17,761 nt of DNA from Treponema sp. Its GTDB lineage: Bacteria > Spirochaetota > Spirochaetia > Treponematales > Treponemataceae. This document shows positions 1 through 6,553 of the stretch, piece after piece. A program made the position numbers and the translations under genes. The notes beneath the pieces were generated by a model, which saw nothing but the letters and a program-made list of their open reading frames with translations, searched no databases and was not told the DNA's origin. The DNA is taken from positions 1-17,761 of the forward strand of contig SFOB01000048.1 of assembly GCA_004554075.1 (NCBI GenBank), read 5' to 3'. Numbering within the stretch: position 1 is the first letter of the stretch; each line of letters starts with the position of its first letter.

Positions 1-60
1 GCTCGTACTTGCCACGCTTCTCTCTAGTAAGGGACTGTCACCCCGAACTTGTTTCGGGGG
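1..60. repeat. Window edge with a GTCA-type hairpin repeat
   Basis: Bases 1-33 hold no gene I can support. Bases 37-60 contain a 7-bp hairpin (CCCCGAA at 41-47 with TTCGGGG at 53-59, loop CTTGT). It is a half-copy of the element at 5700-5760, which has the same CCGAACTTGTTTCGG core and also begins with GTCA. It lies downstream of the minus-strand endoglucanase gene, next to its terminator. It is probably a dispersed intergenic palindrome; a contribution to termination is possible. Confidence 0.5.
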
Positions 61-63
61 CAT

Positions 64-101
64 AAAAAAAACGCCGCTTCGAAAAAAGCGGCGTTTTTTT
101 T
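64..101. terminator. Bidirectional rho-independent terminator
   Basis: The stem ACGCCGCTT (71-79) pairs perfectly with AAGCGGCGT (86-94) around a 6-nt CGAAAA loop. A-run 64-70 precedes it and a T-run follows to 101, so it can terminate transcripts from either side. On the minus strand it lies about 45 nt beyond the endoglucanase stop codon and is its likely terminator. It would equally stop any plus-strand transcript entering from the left. Confidence 0.85.
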
Positions 102-107
102 GTGTCT

Positions 108-137
108 GGTCATTGCGAGCCGAAGGCGAAGCAATCC
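108..137. repeat. GTCATTGCGAG-type dispersed palindrome
   Basis: The element starts GGTCATTGCGAGCC and ends GAAGCAATCC. ATTGC (112-116) pairs with GCAAT (131-135), and GCC with GGC inside. A truncated copy of the same 5' end (GTCATTGCGAG) occurs at 4733-4743. Similar short palindromes are found dispersed between genes in many bacterial genomes. It lies between the endoglucanase stop and its terminator. Confidence 0.55.
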
Positions 138-146
138 ATTTCTAAT

Positions 147-1382
147 TTACTGGGCCGTATAATTATCACCATAAACGGCTTTCATCATTGCTTGAATCAT
201 AGTAGGGAAGTACCAGTTATTGTTTTTGCGGTCATAGTAGCCGTGGCGTTCGCCAACATCAGTATTATTTTCTGAGCTTGCAGTTACCATATTATCCCAA
301 AGTACAACCGGAATACCTGCTTCTTTTGCCTTTGTAAAATAGTAGGTTGCCCAGGCAATTCTTTCAGAAAGATTTTCTTTATCTGTTGCGCTGGCTTCTC
401 CCATTACAACACCGATTCCCTTGTCTGTATAGTTGCTTTTGAGATAAGAGAAGATATAATCAAGAGAAGCTTTGTCATCATCTCCAAAAACTGTATCTGT
501 CATATCTTTCATTGCGAAATTGTAAGGAGAGTAGGCGTGGGTAGAAAGAAGGAGACGGTCTGTCGCTGAATCAGTTGGCATGGTATATGCGTCAAGCATT
601 TGTGGGTTTGATCCGCTGGCTGCATAACCGGGAACCATAATAAAACGGTTTTCATTTCCTGCTACGGCACGAATTGCATCAATACCAGCCTGTTCGTATG
701 AGGTAATTATGTCCATAATATTTTCGTCAGTACAATTCCATTCATTGTTGGCGACTTCTCCATCGACATCTCTTGGTTCATTCAAAACTTCAAAAACAAG
801 TCTGTTGTCATAACTGGCAAAAGTTGTGGCAATCTGAGTCCAGATCTTTGCAATATATGTTTTAGATTGTGTTTGTTTGTTTTCGTCATAAGAAATGGCA
901 AAACCAATATTGCCTGTTAATTCAGAGTTTTTAAGATTATCATGGTGGATGTTAATGATAACACACATATTTTTGTTATAGGCCCAGTCTACAATTTCCT
1001 TTACACGAGCCATCCATGCATAATCAATAGTATAATTTGTTGTATCTGTAATATGATTGTGCCAGCTTACAGGGATTCTAATGGTTTTGAAGCCTGCGTT
1101 TTTTATTGCAGTAATCATTACTTCTGTAGTTTTGGGCATTCCCCATTCTTCTTCTGTGGATATACCTGCATTTGTTTTATTTTCCCAGTTAGTCGCATCC
1201 AGTGTGTTTCCAAGGTTCCAGCCTATTGCCATGTTTTGTGCCATTTGTACAGAACTTACATCAGGAACATTTGACCCATGATTTCCAGTTGATGGGGTGC
1301 AGCTGATTAAAATTCCTGTCAGAATTGCAGCTGAAAATAAAAAGAAGAGAGACTTTTTTAATGAGATAGATGTAATCTTAAT
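147..1382 (-). CDS. Lipoprotein GH5 endoglucanase (cellulase), probable ATT start
   Basis: Retaining beta-1,4-glucanase of glycoside hydrolase family 5, probably subfamily 4-like, predicted to be lipid-anchored outside the cytoplasm. Numbered from the ATT start (411 aa): a signal peptide rich in Lys and Phe leads to lipobox L25-I-S-C28. The catalytic domain shows GWNLGNTLD (54-62), IRIPVSW (R102), NIHHDN (144-149), the acid/base in LNEP (E202), THAYSPYN (H282, Y284), the nucleophile in MGEAS (E329) and LWDN (W362). No carbohydrate-binding module is present. An ATG at 1409 and a TTG at 1433 are in frame. However, the stretch they would translate contains a one-mismatch operator (1394-1405) and a GGAGGA Shine-Dalgarno (1387-1392), so I place the start at ATT 1382-1380, 5 nt after GGAGG. 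No ATG, GTG or TTG lies between the SD and the lipobox. Family and catalytic assignment are firm; the start is inferred. Confidence 0.9.
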   Translation of the reverse strand: MKITSISLKKSLFFLFSAAILTGILISCTPSTGNHGSNVPDVSSVQMAQNMAIGWNLGNTLDATNWENKTNAGISTEEEWGMPKTTEVMITAIKNAGFKTIRIPVSWHNHITDTTNYTIDYAWMARVKEIVDWAYNKNMCVIINIHHDNLKNSELTGNIGFAISYDENKQTQSKTYIAKIWTQIATTFASYDNRLVFEVLNEPRDVDGEVANNEWNCTDENIMDIITSYEQAGIDAIRAVAGNENRFIMVPGYAASGSNPQMLDAYTMPTDSATDRLLLSTHAYSPYNFAMKDMTDTVFGDDDKASLDYIFSYLKSNYTDKGIGVVMGEASATDKENLSERIAWATYYFTKAKEAGIPVVLWDNMVTASSENNTDVGERHGYYDRKNNNWYFPTMIQAMMKAVYGDNYTAQ

Positions 1383-1386
1383 AATT

Positions 1387-1392
1387 TCCTCC
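1387..1392 (-). promoter_or_regulatory. Shine-Dalgarno that decides the GH5 start
   Basis: The minus strand reads GGAGGA followed by AATT and then ATT AAG ATT. The GGAGG core ends 5 nt before the ATT at 1382. It lies 15-20 nt downstream of the in-frame ATG at 1409, which has no SD of its own. This is the main argument for an ATT start. Confidence 0.65.
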
Positions 1393-1393
1393 G

Positions 1394-1405
1394 GAAAATG
1401 TTTTC
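1394..1405. promoter_or_regulatory. Probable LacI-type operator (one mismatch) at the GH5 gene
   Basis: On the coding (minus) strand the sequence is GAAAACATTTTC. This differs at one central base from the perfect GAAAACGTTTTC at 11176-11187 and 14754-14765. It sits immediately before the SD and just after the predicted transcription start, the same position the perfect operator holds before the GH94 gene. It would allow co-regulation of the endoglucanase with cellobiose uptake and phosphorolysis. Confidence 0.6.
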
Positions 1406-1413
1406 GCATATAA

Positions 1414-1422
1414 ACTATAACA
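1414..1422 (-). promoter_or_regulatory. Extended -10 promoter for the GH5 gene
   Basis: The minus strand reads TGTTATAGT, which fits the extended -10 form TGnTATAAT with one mismatch in the hexamer. I see no convincing -35 at 16-18 bp, which is usual for extended -10 promoters. Transcription would begin near 1407, leaving the in-frame ATG at 1409 at or outside the transcript and placing the operator at about +2 to +13. Confidence 0.45.
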
Positions 1423-1536
1423 TAGAAAATCAAAAAAGATAGAGCTTTACAGGAAGTTGGGGATTTTCTCCGAAGAGTATTTACTATATATAACGCAAAA
1501 TTATTACTGCTATAGAATAATTGTATAGATAACCCA

Positions 1537-1565
1537 TTGACTTACTAGGTTTTTAAGAGTACTCT
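1537..1565 (+). promoter_or_regulatory. Possible promoter of the amino-acid ABC operon
   Basis: TTGACT (1537-1542, 5/6 to the -35 consensus) is followed after 17 bp by TACTCT (1560-1565), which keeps only the TA...T positions of the -10. No other good plus-strand promoter was seen between the divergent genes at 1382 and 1691. It implies a leader of roughly 120 nt. Confidence 0.4.
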
Positions 1566-1602
1566 AAGCCAACTTAAATTTAGGGCACTTGCGGACATAA
1601 AA

Positions 1603-1685
1603 GGAGGTAAAGCTAAAAATTGCTTTCGCAATTTTTTTAACGCTTTGCTATTTATCACCGCCCGCCAGCGGGCTCGCTCAGGAGG
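1603..1685 (+). promoter_or_regulatory. Leader with hairpin and two Shine-Dalgarno sequences
   Basis: The leader carries GGAGGT (1603-1608) with no usual start codon after it. Next comes a 9-bp hairpin AAAAATTGC (1615-1623) / GCAATTTTT (1628-1636) with a T-run to 1638, then CCCG/CGGG pairing near 1661-1672, and finally a GGAGG (1681-1685) placed 5 nt before the ATG at 1691. The hairpin plus T-run resembles a terminator or attenuator. Alternatively, a short repeat has been inserted between an old SD and the gene. No known riboswitch was recognised. Confidence 0.35.
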
Positions 1686-1690
1686 CATTT

Positions 1691-2536
1691 ATGAAAAGAG
1701 AATTAAAAATTACATTGGCAGCAGCACTTATGATGCTTGCTGTTACACCTTGTTTTGCTGCGTCAAAATCTAAAAAATCAAAGACAAAGGTTCGCACAAT
1801 TAATGTTGCTCATACAGTAACAAACGTTCCTTACGACTTCCTTGATGAAAAGGGAAATGCAGATGGTTTTGAAATTGCTGTTCTCAAGGCCGTTGATGAA
1901 CTTCTCCCGGAATATGAGTTTAAGTTCCACGGCGTAAGCGATGAAGAGCTTTTAATCGGTACTGAATCAGGAAAATATCAGGTTGGTACAAAGGGGGCCT
2001 GGATTACAGAAGAACGCAAAAAGAAGTTTTTGATTCCTCAGAATCCACTTGCCGCATCTGTAATCGGAATTGCTTTCCGTAAGGAAAATGAAAATCAGAT
2101 TAAAGACCTTGAAAGCTTTGCAAAGTTTTCTGGAAAACTTATTCCTATTTCTCCACAGAGCGCACAGTTCTCTGTAATTCAGGACTTCAACGAAAAGCAT
2201 CCTTCAAATCAGATCAAGCTTGTGCCATCAGATGTTTTTGATATTGCTGATTCTTACCTCTGGGTACTCGAAGGCCGCTACGATGCATACTTTGTACTCA
2301 AACTTTCTTACGAAAAAAATGTTTTGAAAGAAACTGGCCCATATCATCAGTTTGCAGACAAGCTTTCTTACGTGCCATACAAGGGAATCCCAACCTGGCC
2401 ATTGTTCAACAAAAAGGAAACTGAGCTTGCTGCTGCCTACGACAAGGCCGTGCAAACATTGAAAGAAAATGGTACAATATCTGCACTGTCACAGAAGTAT
2501 TTCGGAGAAGATGTTTTCAACTTTGTAAGTGACTAA
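1691..2536 (+). CDS. Polar amino-acid ABC transporter, periplasmic binding protein
   Basis: Family-3 extracellular solute-binding protein of a polar amino-acid importer, 281 aa. Residues 1-23 form a signal peptide (basic MKRELK, hydrophobic core, cleavage after CFA). The Cys at 21 follows Pro and does not make a proper lipobox, so it is probably a soluble periplasmic protein. A Lys/Ser-rich linker (25-35) precedes the two-lobe domain, which contains VTNVPYDFLDEKGNADGFEIAV (about 43-64), matching the family's P-x-x-F-x-D-x-x-G-x-x-x-GF-[DE] pattern. It is the first gene of the operon with two permeases and an ATPase. Two dissimilar permeases recall the TcyJKLMN cystine system of Bacillus, but substrate cannot be assigned from sequence alone. 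The start ATG has an SD, GGAGG, at 1681-1685. Confidence 0.85.
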   Translation: MKRELKITLAAALMMLAVTPCFAASKSKKSKTKVRTINVAHTVTNVPYDFLDEKGNADGFEIAVLKAVDELLPEYEFKFHGVSDEELLIGTESGKYQVGTKGAWITEERKKKFLIPQNPLAASVIGIAFRKENENQIKDLESFAKFSGKLIPISPQSAQFSVIQDFNEKHPSNQIKLVPSDVFDIADSYLWVLEGRYDAYFVLKLSYEKNVLKETGPYHQFADKLSYVPYKGIPTWPLFNKKETELAAAYDKAVQTLKENGTISALSQKYFGEDVFNFVSD

Positions 2537-2545
2537 TAAACTTTA

Positions 2546-2579
2546 GTGTCATTATTCGGGTCAAGCCCGAATATGACAC
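2546..2579. repeat. Intercistronic hairpin repeat
   Basis: GTGTCAT-T-ATTCGGG (2546-2560) pairs with CCCGAATATGACAC (2566-2579), a 14-bp stem with one bulged T and a short loop. No T-run follows. It lies between the binding-protein stop and the permease SD (GGAG, 2587-2590). Position and shape suit a 3' stabiliser that keeps binding-protein mRNA in excess. It also begins and ends with GTCAT/ATGAC like the other dispersed palindromes in the window. Confidence 0.65.
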
Positions 2580-2596
2580 ATATGCAGGAGTAGGGA

Positions 2597-3307
2597 ATGA
2601 CAAGACCATTTTCACCGGTCCAGATCTGGAACAGTTTTCTGAAAATCATTCCTTACTTCGGCGTTACTCTGGGTGTCGTGCTTGGAACAATCCTTCTGGG
2701 CATGGCACTTGCAGTTCTTCTTTTTGCCCAGAAGCAGAGCAAAAAGCGCTGGGCTCGCGTTTTTGCCAACGGCTACATAAACGTAATCCGCTGCACACCC
2801 AGCATCGTTCTTCTTTTTATTGTTTACTACGGAATCCCAAAACTTGCCCTTGGACTTTTCGGCTTAGACCTCAACTTTTCTTCTAAAATCATCTACGTAA
2901 TTATTTCACTTTCACTGCTTTATTCGGCAACCCTTGCAGAAATTATCCGCTCTGCTTATCTGGCTCTTGGCCGTCAGCAGTACGAAGCTGCTCTTTCCAT
3001 AGGTCTTACTCCCTGGCAGGCGGTTCGTCGAGTTATGCTTCCCCAGGGCCTTGTTGTTGCCCTGCCGAATCTTGGTAACTCCCTGATTTCTCTTTTTAAG
3101 GAAGGAAGCCTTGCTTTTACAATCGGCCTGATTGATATGATGGGGGCGGGTAATCTTATAATTTCCCGGAACTACGGCGCTTATTCTCTGGAGACTTATC
3201 TTGCTCTTGCCGCAATTTACTGGTCTCTAACTCTTATTATTGAACAAGTTTTCCTAAGACTCGAAAAACATTATTCAAAAGGCAGGAGGAAGATAGATGC
3301 AGCTTGA
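2597..3307 (+). CDS. Polar amino-acid ABC transporter permease 1
   Basis: Inner-membrane permease of the HisM/GlnP type, 236 aa, which is normal for the family. Hydrophobic segments lie near 20-44, 66-90, 98-118, 150-180 and 200-220. The family motif usually written RGTP is present as RCTP (65-68). The cytoplasmic EAA loop, which contacts the ATPase, runs from YEAALSIG (129-136) to LPQG (148-151). The SD GGAG (2587-2590) sits 6 nt before the ATG. Its 3' end overlaps the next gene by 11 nt, so the two permeases are probably translationally coupled and form a heterodimeric channel. Confidence 0.88.
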   Translation: MTRPFSPVQIWNSFLKIIPYFGVTLGVVLGTILLGMALAVLLFAQKQSKKRWARVFANGYINVIRCTPSIVLLFIVYYGIPKLALGLFGLDLNFSSKIIYVIISLSLLYSATLAEIIRSAYLALGRQQYEAALSIGLTPWQAVRRVMLPQGLVVALPNLGNSLISLFKEGSLAFTIGLIDMMGAGNLIISRNYGAYSLETYLALAAIYWSLTLIIEQVFLRLEKHYSKGRRKIDAA

Positions 3308-4013
3308 TTTCTCTTACCTTATAAAAACCTTCTGGCTTTGTGTAAAGGCAATTCCGGTGACTCTTGAAATCACAATTGTTTCTCTGCTGCTGGCAGTAAT
3401 TCCGGCTCTTTTGATTGCCCTGGCCCGTATTCATAAGATTCGTGTGCTTGACCAGCTTTGCAGGATTTTTGTTTCTTTTATCCGCGGAACTCCAATTGTT
3501 CTTCAGATTCTGATTGTCTACAGCATTATGCCAAGCCTTTTGAACAGTTTGGTAAAGTCTGCCGGCTGGTCGCTTAATGTTTTTGAAATCAATCCGATTG
3601 TTTATGCCTTTGTTGTTTTCGGCATTAATTCTTCTGCAACTCTAAGTGAAGTTTTTCGTTCTGCAATTTCTTCTGTAGATAAGGGCCAGCTGGAAGCAGC
3701 ACTTTCTATCGGCGAAACAAGAATGCAAGCCTTCCGCCGGGTAGTTTTTCCACAGGCTCTGGTTTCCGCTCTGCCGAATCTTTGCTCTACTACAGTAATC
3801 CTGATAAAAAATACTTCTCTTGCCTTTATGATGACTGTCCGGGAAATTACCGGAGTTGCGAAAATTGAAGCAGCCTACGGCTATAATTACGTAGAATCAT
3901 ATATTGATATTTTTGTTATTTACATATTTGTCTGCCTTGCGGTAGAATTGCTTTTCAGAAAGATTGAAAGACGGGTTGTGTTCTCAGGAGTGCGTCGTGC
4001 TAAAACTAACTAA
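3297..4013 (+). CDS. Polar amino-acid ABC transporter permease 2
   Basis: Second HisM/GlnP-type permease, 238 aa, partner of the preceding one. It carries the intact RGTP motif (63-66) and an EAA loop (EAALSIGE, 133-140, through VVFPQA, 149-154). Membrane segments lie near 15-43, 67-82, 100-120, 155-180 and 200-221. An AGGAGGA SD (3284-3290) lies inside the preceding gene, 6 nt from the ATG. The 3' end overlaps the ATPase start by 17 nt. The extra segment NSLVKSAGWSLNVFEINP between membrane spans matches the general layout of two-permease amino-acid systems. Confidence 0.88.
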   Translation: MQLDFSYLIKTFWLCVKAIPVTLEITIVSLLLAVIPALLIALARIHKIRVLDQLCRIFVSFIRGTPIVLQILIVYSIMPSLLNSLVKSAGWSLNVFEINPIVYAFVVFGINSSATLSEVFRSAISSVDKGQLEAALSIGETRMQAFRRVVFPQALVSALPNLCSTTVILIKNTSLAFMMTVREITGVAKIEAAYGYNYVESYIDIFVIYIFVCLAVELLFRKIERRVVFSGVRRAKTN

Positions 4014-4731
4014 CGTTCATAAGTCATTTGATAAAACTGAGGTTCTCAAAGGTATTTCCCTTGATGTAGAAAAGGGAAGTGTAACTGCAATAATCGGACC
4101 TTCTGGAGCCGGTAAAACAACTCTGCTTCGCTGTATCAACTTTCTGGAAAAAGCAGATTCCGGCACTCTTGATTTTGATGAGTTTCATCTTGATTTAGAA
4201 AGAGTATCAAAAAAGACTATGCTGGAAATCCGACGCAAAACAGCCTTTGTATTTCAGAATTATAATCTTTTTTCAAATATGACTGCCCTGCAGAATGTTA
4301 TGGAAGGACTTGTGACTGCAAGAAAGGTTTCTAAAGCAGAAGCAAAAGACCGGGCTCTTAAAGCACTCGAAAAAGTTGGACTTCGCGATAAGGCTGATTT
4401 TTATCCTTCAAGTCTTTCCGGCGGTCAGCAGCAACGGGTAGGTATTGCCCGTGCCATAGCCGTAAATCCTGAAGTAATTTTATTTGATGAACCAACTTCA
4501 GCTCTGGATCCGGAACTTACCGGTGAAGTCCTAAATGTAATAAAGCAGCTGGCTTCCGAGGGAACTACAATGGTTATTGTTACCCACGAAATGTCCTTTG
4601 CCCGCGATACCGCAGATAAAGTCATTTTTATGGATAAAGGCCTGATTGTAGAAGAAGGTTCTGCAGCTGAAATTTTTACTTCTCCAAAAGAAGCCCGCAC
4701 CCGCCAATTCCTTCAGCGCCTGGAATCATAA
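3997..4731 (+). CDS. Polar amino-acid ABC transporter ATPase, GTG start
   Basis: Nucleotide-binding subunit of the GlnQ/HisP type, 244 aa from the chosen start. It shows Walker A GPSGAGKTT (34-42), the Q-loop (Q87 in FQNYNLF), ABC signature LSGGQQQR (140-147), Walker B ILFDEPTSALD (161-171) with catalytic E165, and the switch His (H197 in VTHEMS). All motifs are intact. The frame is open upstream to a TTG at 3964, but an AGGAG (3986-3990) 6 nt before GTG 3997 fixes the start, giving MLKLTNVHKSF as expected for the family. It overlaps permease 2 by 17 nt. No terminator follows. Confidence 0.92.
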   Translation: MLKLTNVHKSFDKTEVLKGISLDVEKGSVTAIIGPSGAGKTTLLRCINFLEKADSGTLDFDEFHLDLERVSKKTMLEIRRKTAFVFQNYNLFSNMTALQNVMEGLVTARKVSKAEAKDRALKALEKVGLRDKADFYPSSLSGGQQQRVGIARAIAVNPEVILFDEPTSALDPELTGEVLNVIKQLASEGTTMVIVTHEMSFARDTADKVIFMDKGLIVEEGSAAEIFTSPKEARTRQFLQRLES

Positions 4732-4743
4732 TGTCATTGCGAG
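4732..4743. repeat. Truncated GTCATTGCGAG repeat
   Basis: TGTCATTGCGAG matches the first 11 bases of the element at 109-119 (GTCATTGCGAG) and then diverges. It begins one base after the ATPase stop codon. It also supplies the -35-like TTGCGA of the promoter below. Confidence 0.4.
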
Positions 4744-4765
4744 TAAAACAATAAAGTGCTACAAT
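4737..4765 (+). promoter_or_regulatory. Promoter giving a leaderless rluA-type transcript
   Basis: TTGCGA (4737-4742, 4/6) and TACAAT (4760-4765, 5/6) are separated by exactly 17 bp. A start about 7 nt downstream would fall at 4772-4775, on the ATG at 4775. The gene lacks an SD, which fits a leaderless or near-leaderless mRNA. Confidence 0.5.
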
Positions 4766-4774
4766 GCCTCCACT

Positions 4775-5683
4775 ATGGTAAAGGCTTCGACACAATATAA
4801 GAGAGAGCATAAGGCAGATTACGGTCGTGAAAAAATAGAACTTCTCTATCATGATCAGTGGATTGCAGTAATCAATAAACCAACAGGACTTCTTTCAGTT
4901 CCATATCCAGGCAGTAAAGTTCGAACAGCCCAGTCTGTCCTCGAAGAAATGCTTCGTAAACAGGGAGAGGCTAACTCAAAACATAAACCTTATGTGGTTC
5001 ACCGTCTTGACCGCGATACCAGCGGTGTTATGATGTTTGCCCTCACAGAGCAGGCCCAGGAAAAAATCATGAATACCTGGCACACAATGGTAACTGAGCG
5101 TCTTTATCATGCGGTCGCAGAAATCAGCCGTAATGCAGAGTCTCTTCCAGAATCAGGCCTTATTGATGACCCTCTTGCTCAGAATGCCCATAACGTTGGC
5201 TTTGTTCCTAAAAAGGGAGATAAGGATAATAAGGGACACGACTTTAAAACTGTTGCAGCCCGCACTCACTACAAGATGATTTTACAGGGCCCGACTCATA
5301 TTCTTTTTGAACTTTCACTGGATACCGGAAAGAAAAATCAGATTCGTGCTCACCTTGCGGCTCACGGCTATCCTCTTGCCGGAGACGAAGAGCATCGGGC
5401 ACATACCAATCCTTTTGACCGCCTTTGCCTCCACGCCCGTACCCTGGAGTTTGATCATCCTTTTACAGGCGAGCATATGAAGTTTGAAGTTCCTGAGCCG
5501 GAAGAGTGGAGCGAGTATGTTAAAAAGGGAGATAAGCATCCTAAAAAGCCAGTCTGGGATTTACCTCAAAGCCGAACGAATACAGGCCGCCACGAAGAAC
5601 TTAAACTTGGCCAGCGCCGCCTGTCAGCCAAAGATAAAGCCCACATGGACTTCATAAAAAGTGGAAAATCTTTCAGAAAATAG
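4775..5683 (+). CDS. RluA-family pseudouridine synthase
   Basis: Converts uridine to pseudouridine in structured RNA (rRNA or tRNA); the exact site cannot be told from sequence. The protein has 302 aa. INKPTGLLSVP (33-43) is the usual N-terminal substrate-loop motif. HRLDRDTSG (76-84) carries the catalytic Asp (D79). GKKNQIRAHLA (185-195) is the conserved C-terminal motif II/III region. No S4 domain precedes the catalytic core. A lysine/arginine-rich tail of about 60 residues (245-302) extends beyond it and may bind RNA. No SD precedes the ATG. It is not obviously part of the upstream transporter operon because it has its own promoter. Confidence 0.88.
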   Translation: MVKASTQYKREHKADYGREKIELLYHDQWIAVINKPTGLLSVPYPGSKVRTAQSVLEEMLRKQGEANSKHKPYVVHRLDRDTSGVMMFALTEQAQEKIMNTWHTMVTERLYHAVAEISRNAESLPESGLIDDPLAQNAHNVGFVPKKGDKDNKGHDFKTVAARTHYKMILQGPTHILFELSLDTGKKNQIRAHLAAHGYPLAGDEEHRAHTNPFDRLCLHARTLEFDHPFTGEHMKFEVPEPEEWSEYVKKGDKHPKKPVWDLPQSRTNTGRHEELKLGQRRLSAKDKAHMDFIKSGKSFRK

Positions 5684-5698
5684 TTATATTTAAAGAAA

Positions 5699-5760
5699 CG
5701 TCATTCCGAACTTGTTTCGGAATCTCTCATTCAAGATGCTGAAACAAGTTCAGCATGACA
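5699..5760. repeat. Two-hairpin dispersed palindrome (complete unit)
   Basis: The unit starts with GTCAT (5700-5704) and ends with ATGAC (5755-5759). It contains ATTCCGAA/TTCGGAAT (5703-5710 with 5716-5723) and ATGCTGAA/TTCAGCAT (5736-5743 with 5749-5756). Both loops carry the CAAG/CTTG sequence in opposite orientation (CTTGT and ACAAG), so the whole element is an inverted repeat. Its left half matches the element at 37-60. It fills most of the gap between the pseudouridine synthase and pflA genes. Confidence 0.65.
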
Positions 5761-5777
5761 GATAACAAGGAGACCTC

Positions 5778-6551
5778 ATGCAGGGATATATTCATCAATT
5801 AGAAAGCTTCGGCTGTGCGGACGGACCAGGAAGCCGTTTTATTATTTTCTTTTCAGGCTGCCCTCTGCGCTGCCTTTACTGTCATAATCCTGATACCTGG
5901 AAAATGACAGACGGAAAGCTCTATTCAGTAGAAGAGCTTGTAAATGAAGCAATGTCCTGCAAGGAATACTGGGGCAAAAAGGGTGGTGTAACCGTCAGCG
6001 GTGGAGAGCCACTTTTCCAGATTGATTTTCTGATTGAACTTTTTACTGCCTTTAAGAAGCTTGGCGTTAATACCTGTATTGATACTTCAGGAGCCCCTTT
6101 CCGAAATGGAGAAGCACCAGATGCAACAGAAGAAGACAAGACCTGGTTTTCAAAGTTCCAGAAGCTTATGGAAGTAACAGATATTCTTTTGATGGATATC
6201 AAGCATATCAACGAAGATGAGCATATTACGCTGACTGGTAAGAGTGGAAAGAATATCCGCGAAATGTTTGCCTACCTCGATAAAATCAATAAGCCTATCT
6301 GGATCCGCCACGTTCTTGTTCCAGGTATTACAGATAATGATGAATATCTTACACAGACCCGTGACTTTATCCGCACCCTCCACAATGTTTACAGAGTAGA
6401 GATTCTTCCATACCATGGACTTGGTGCAATGAAGTACAAGGATCTTGGAATTGATTATGTTCTCAAAGATCTTGAAAGCCCGACACTCGAGCGCGTTGCA
6501 AATGCAAAGAAAATCCTTGAATGTGATAAATATACCCGCTGGGAGGAATAG
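5778..6551 (+). CDS. pflA: Pyruvate formate-lyase-activating enzyme (radical SAM)
   Basis: Radical SAM activase that installs the glycyl radical on pyruvate formate-lyase or a close relative; cytoplasmic and oxygen-sensitive. The [4Fe-4S] motif CxxxCxxC is C28-PLR-C32-LY-C35 with HNPDTW following. GGEP (75-78) binds the SAM amino group. DGPGSRF (15-21), MDIKH (about 137-141) and RHVLVPG (about 178-184) are further activase motifs. The protein has 257 aa, slightly longer than usual because of an extra loop around residues 106-125 (APFRNGEAPDATEEDKTW). No extra ferredoxin domain is present, which favours PflA over other glycyl-radical activases. The SD AAGGAGA (5767-5773) precedes the ATG. No pflB gene lies in the window. 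It is followed 2 nt later by the cysteine protein, forming an operon. Confidence 0.88.
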   Translation: MQGYIHQLESFGCADGPGSRFIIFFSGCPLRCLYCHNPDTWKMTDGKLYSVEELVNEAMSCKEYWGKKGGVTVSGGEPLFQIDFLIELFTAFKKLGVNTCIDTSGAPFRNGEAPDATEEDKTWFSKFQKLMEVTDILLMDIKHINEDEHITLTGKSGKNIREMFAYLDKINKPIWIRHVLVPGITDNDEYLTQTRDFIRTLHNVYRVEILPYHGLGAMKYKDLGIDYVLKDLESPTLERVANAKKILECDKYTRWEE

Positions 6552-6553
6552 CA

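Noticed and set aside
1..33. Tail of a further gene at the left edge
   Set aside because: Short frames can be read (one ends TAG at 25-27) but nothing recognisable; too short to call.
1407..1433. ATG at 1409 or TTG at 1433 as the GH5 start
   Set aside because: Neither has an SD, the predicted transcript starts near 1407, and the intervening codons are the operator and Shine-Dalgarno. Not excluded experimentally.
1434..1690. Possible riboswitch or T-box before the amino-acid operon
   Set aside because: No SAM, lysine, glycine or T-box core motifs recognised; only the hairpin at 1615-1636 is supportable.
3964..3996. TTG start for the amino-acid ATPase
   Set aside because: The GTG at 3997 has a well-placed AGGAG and gives the normal family N terminus.
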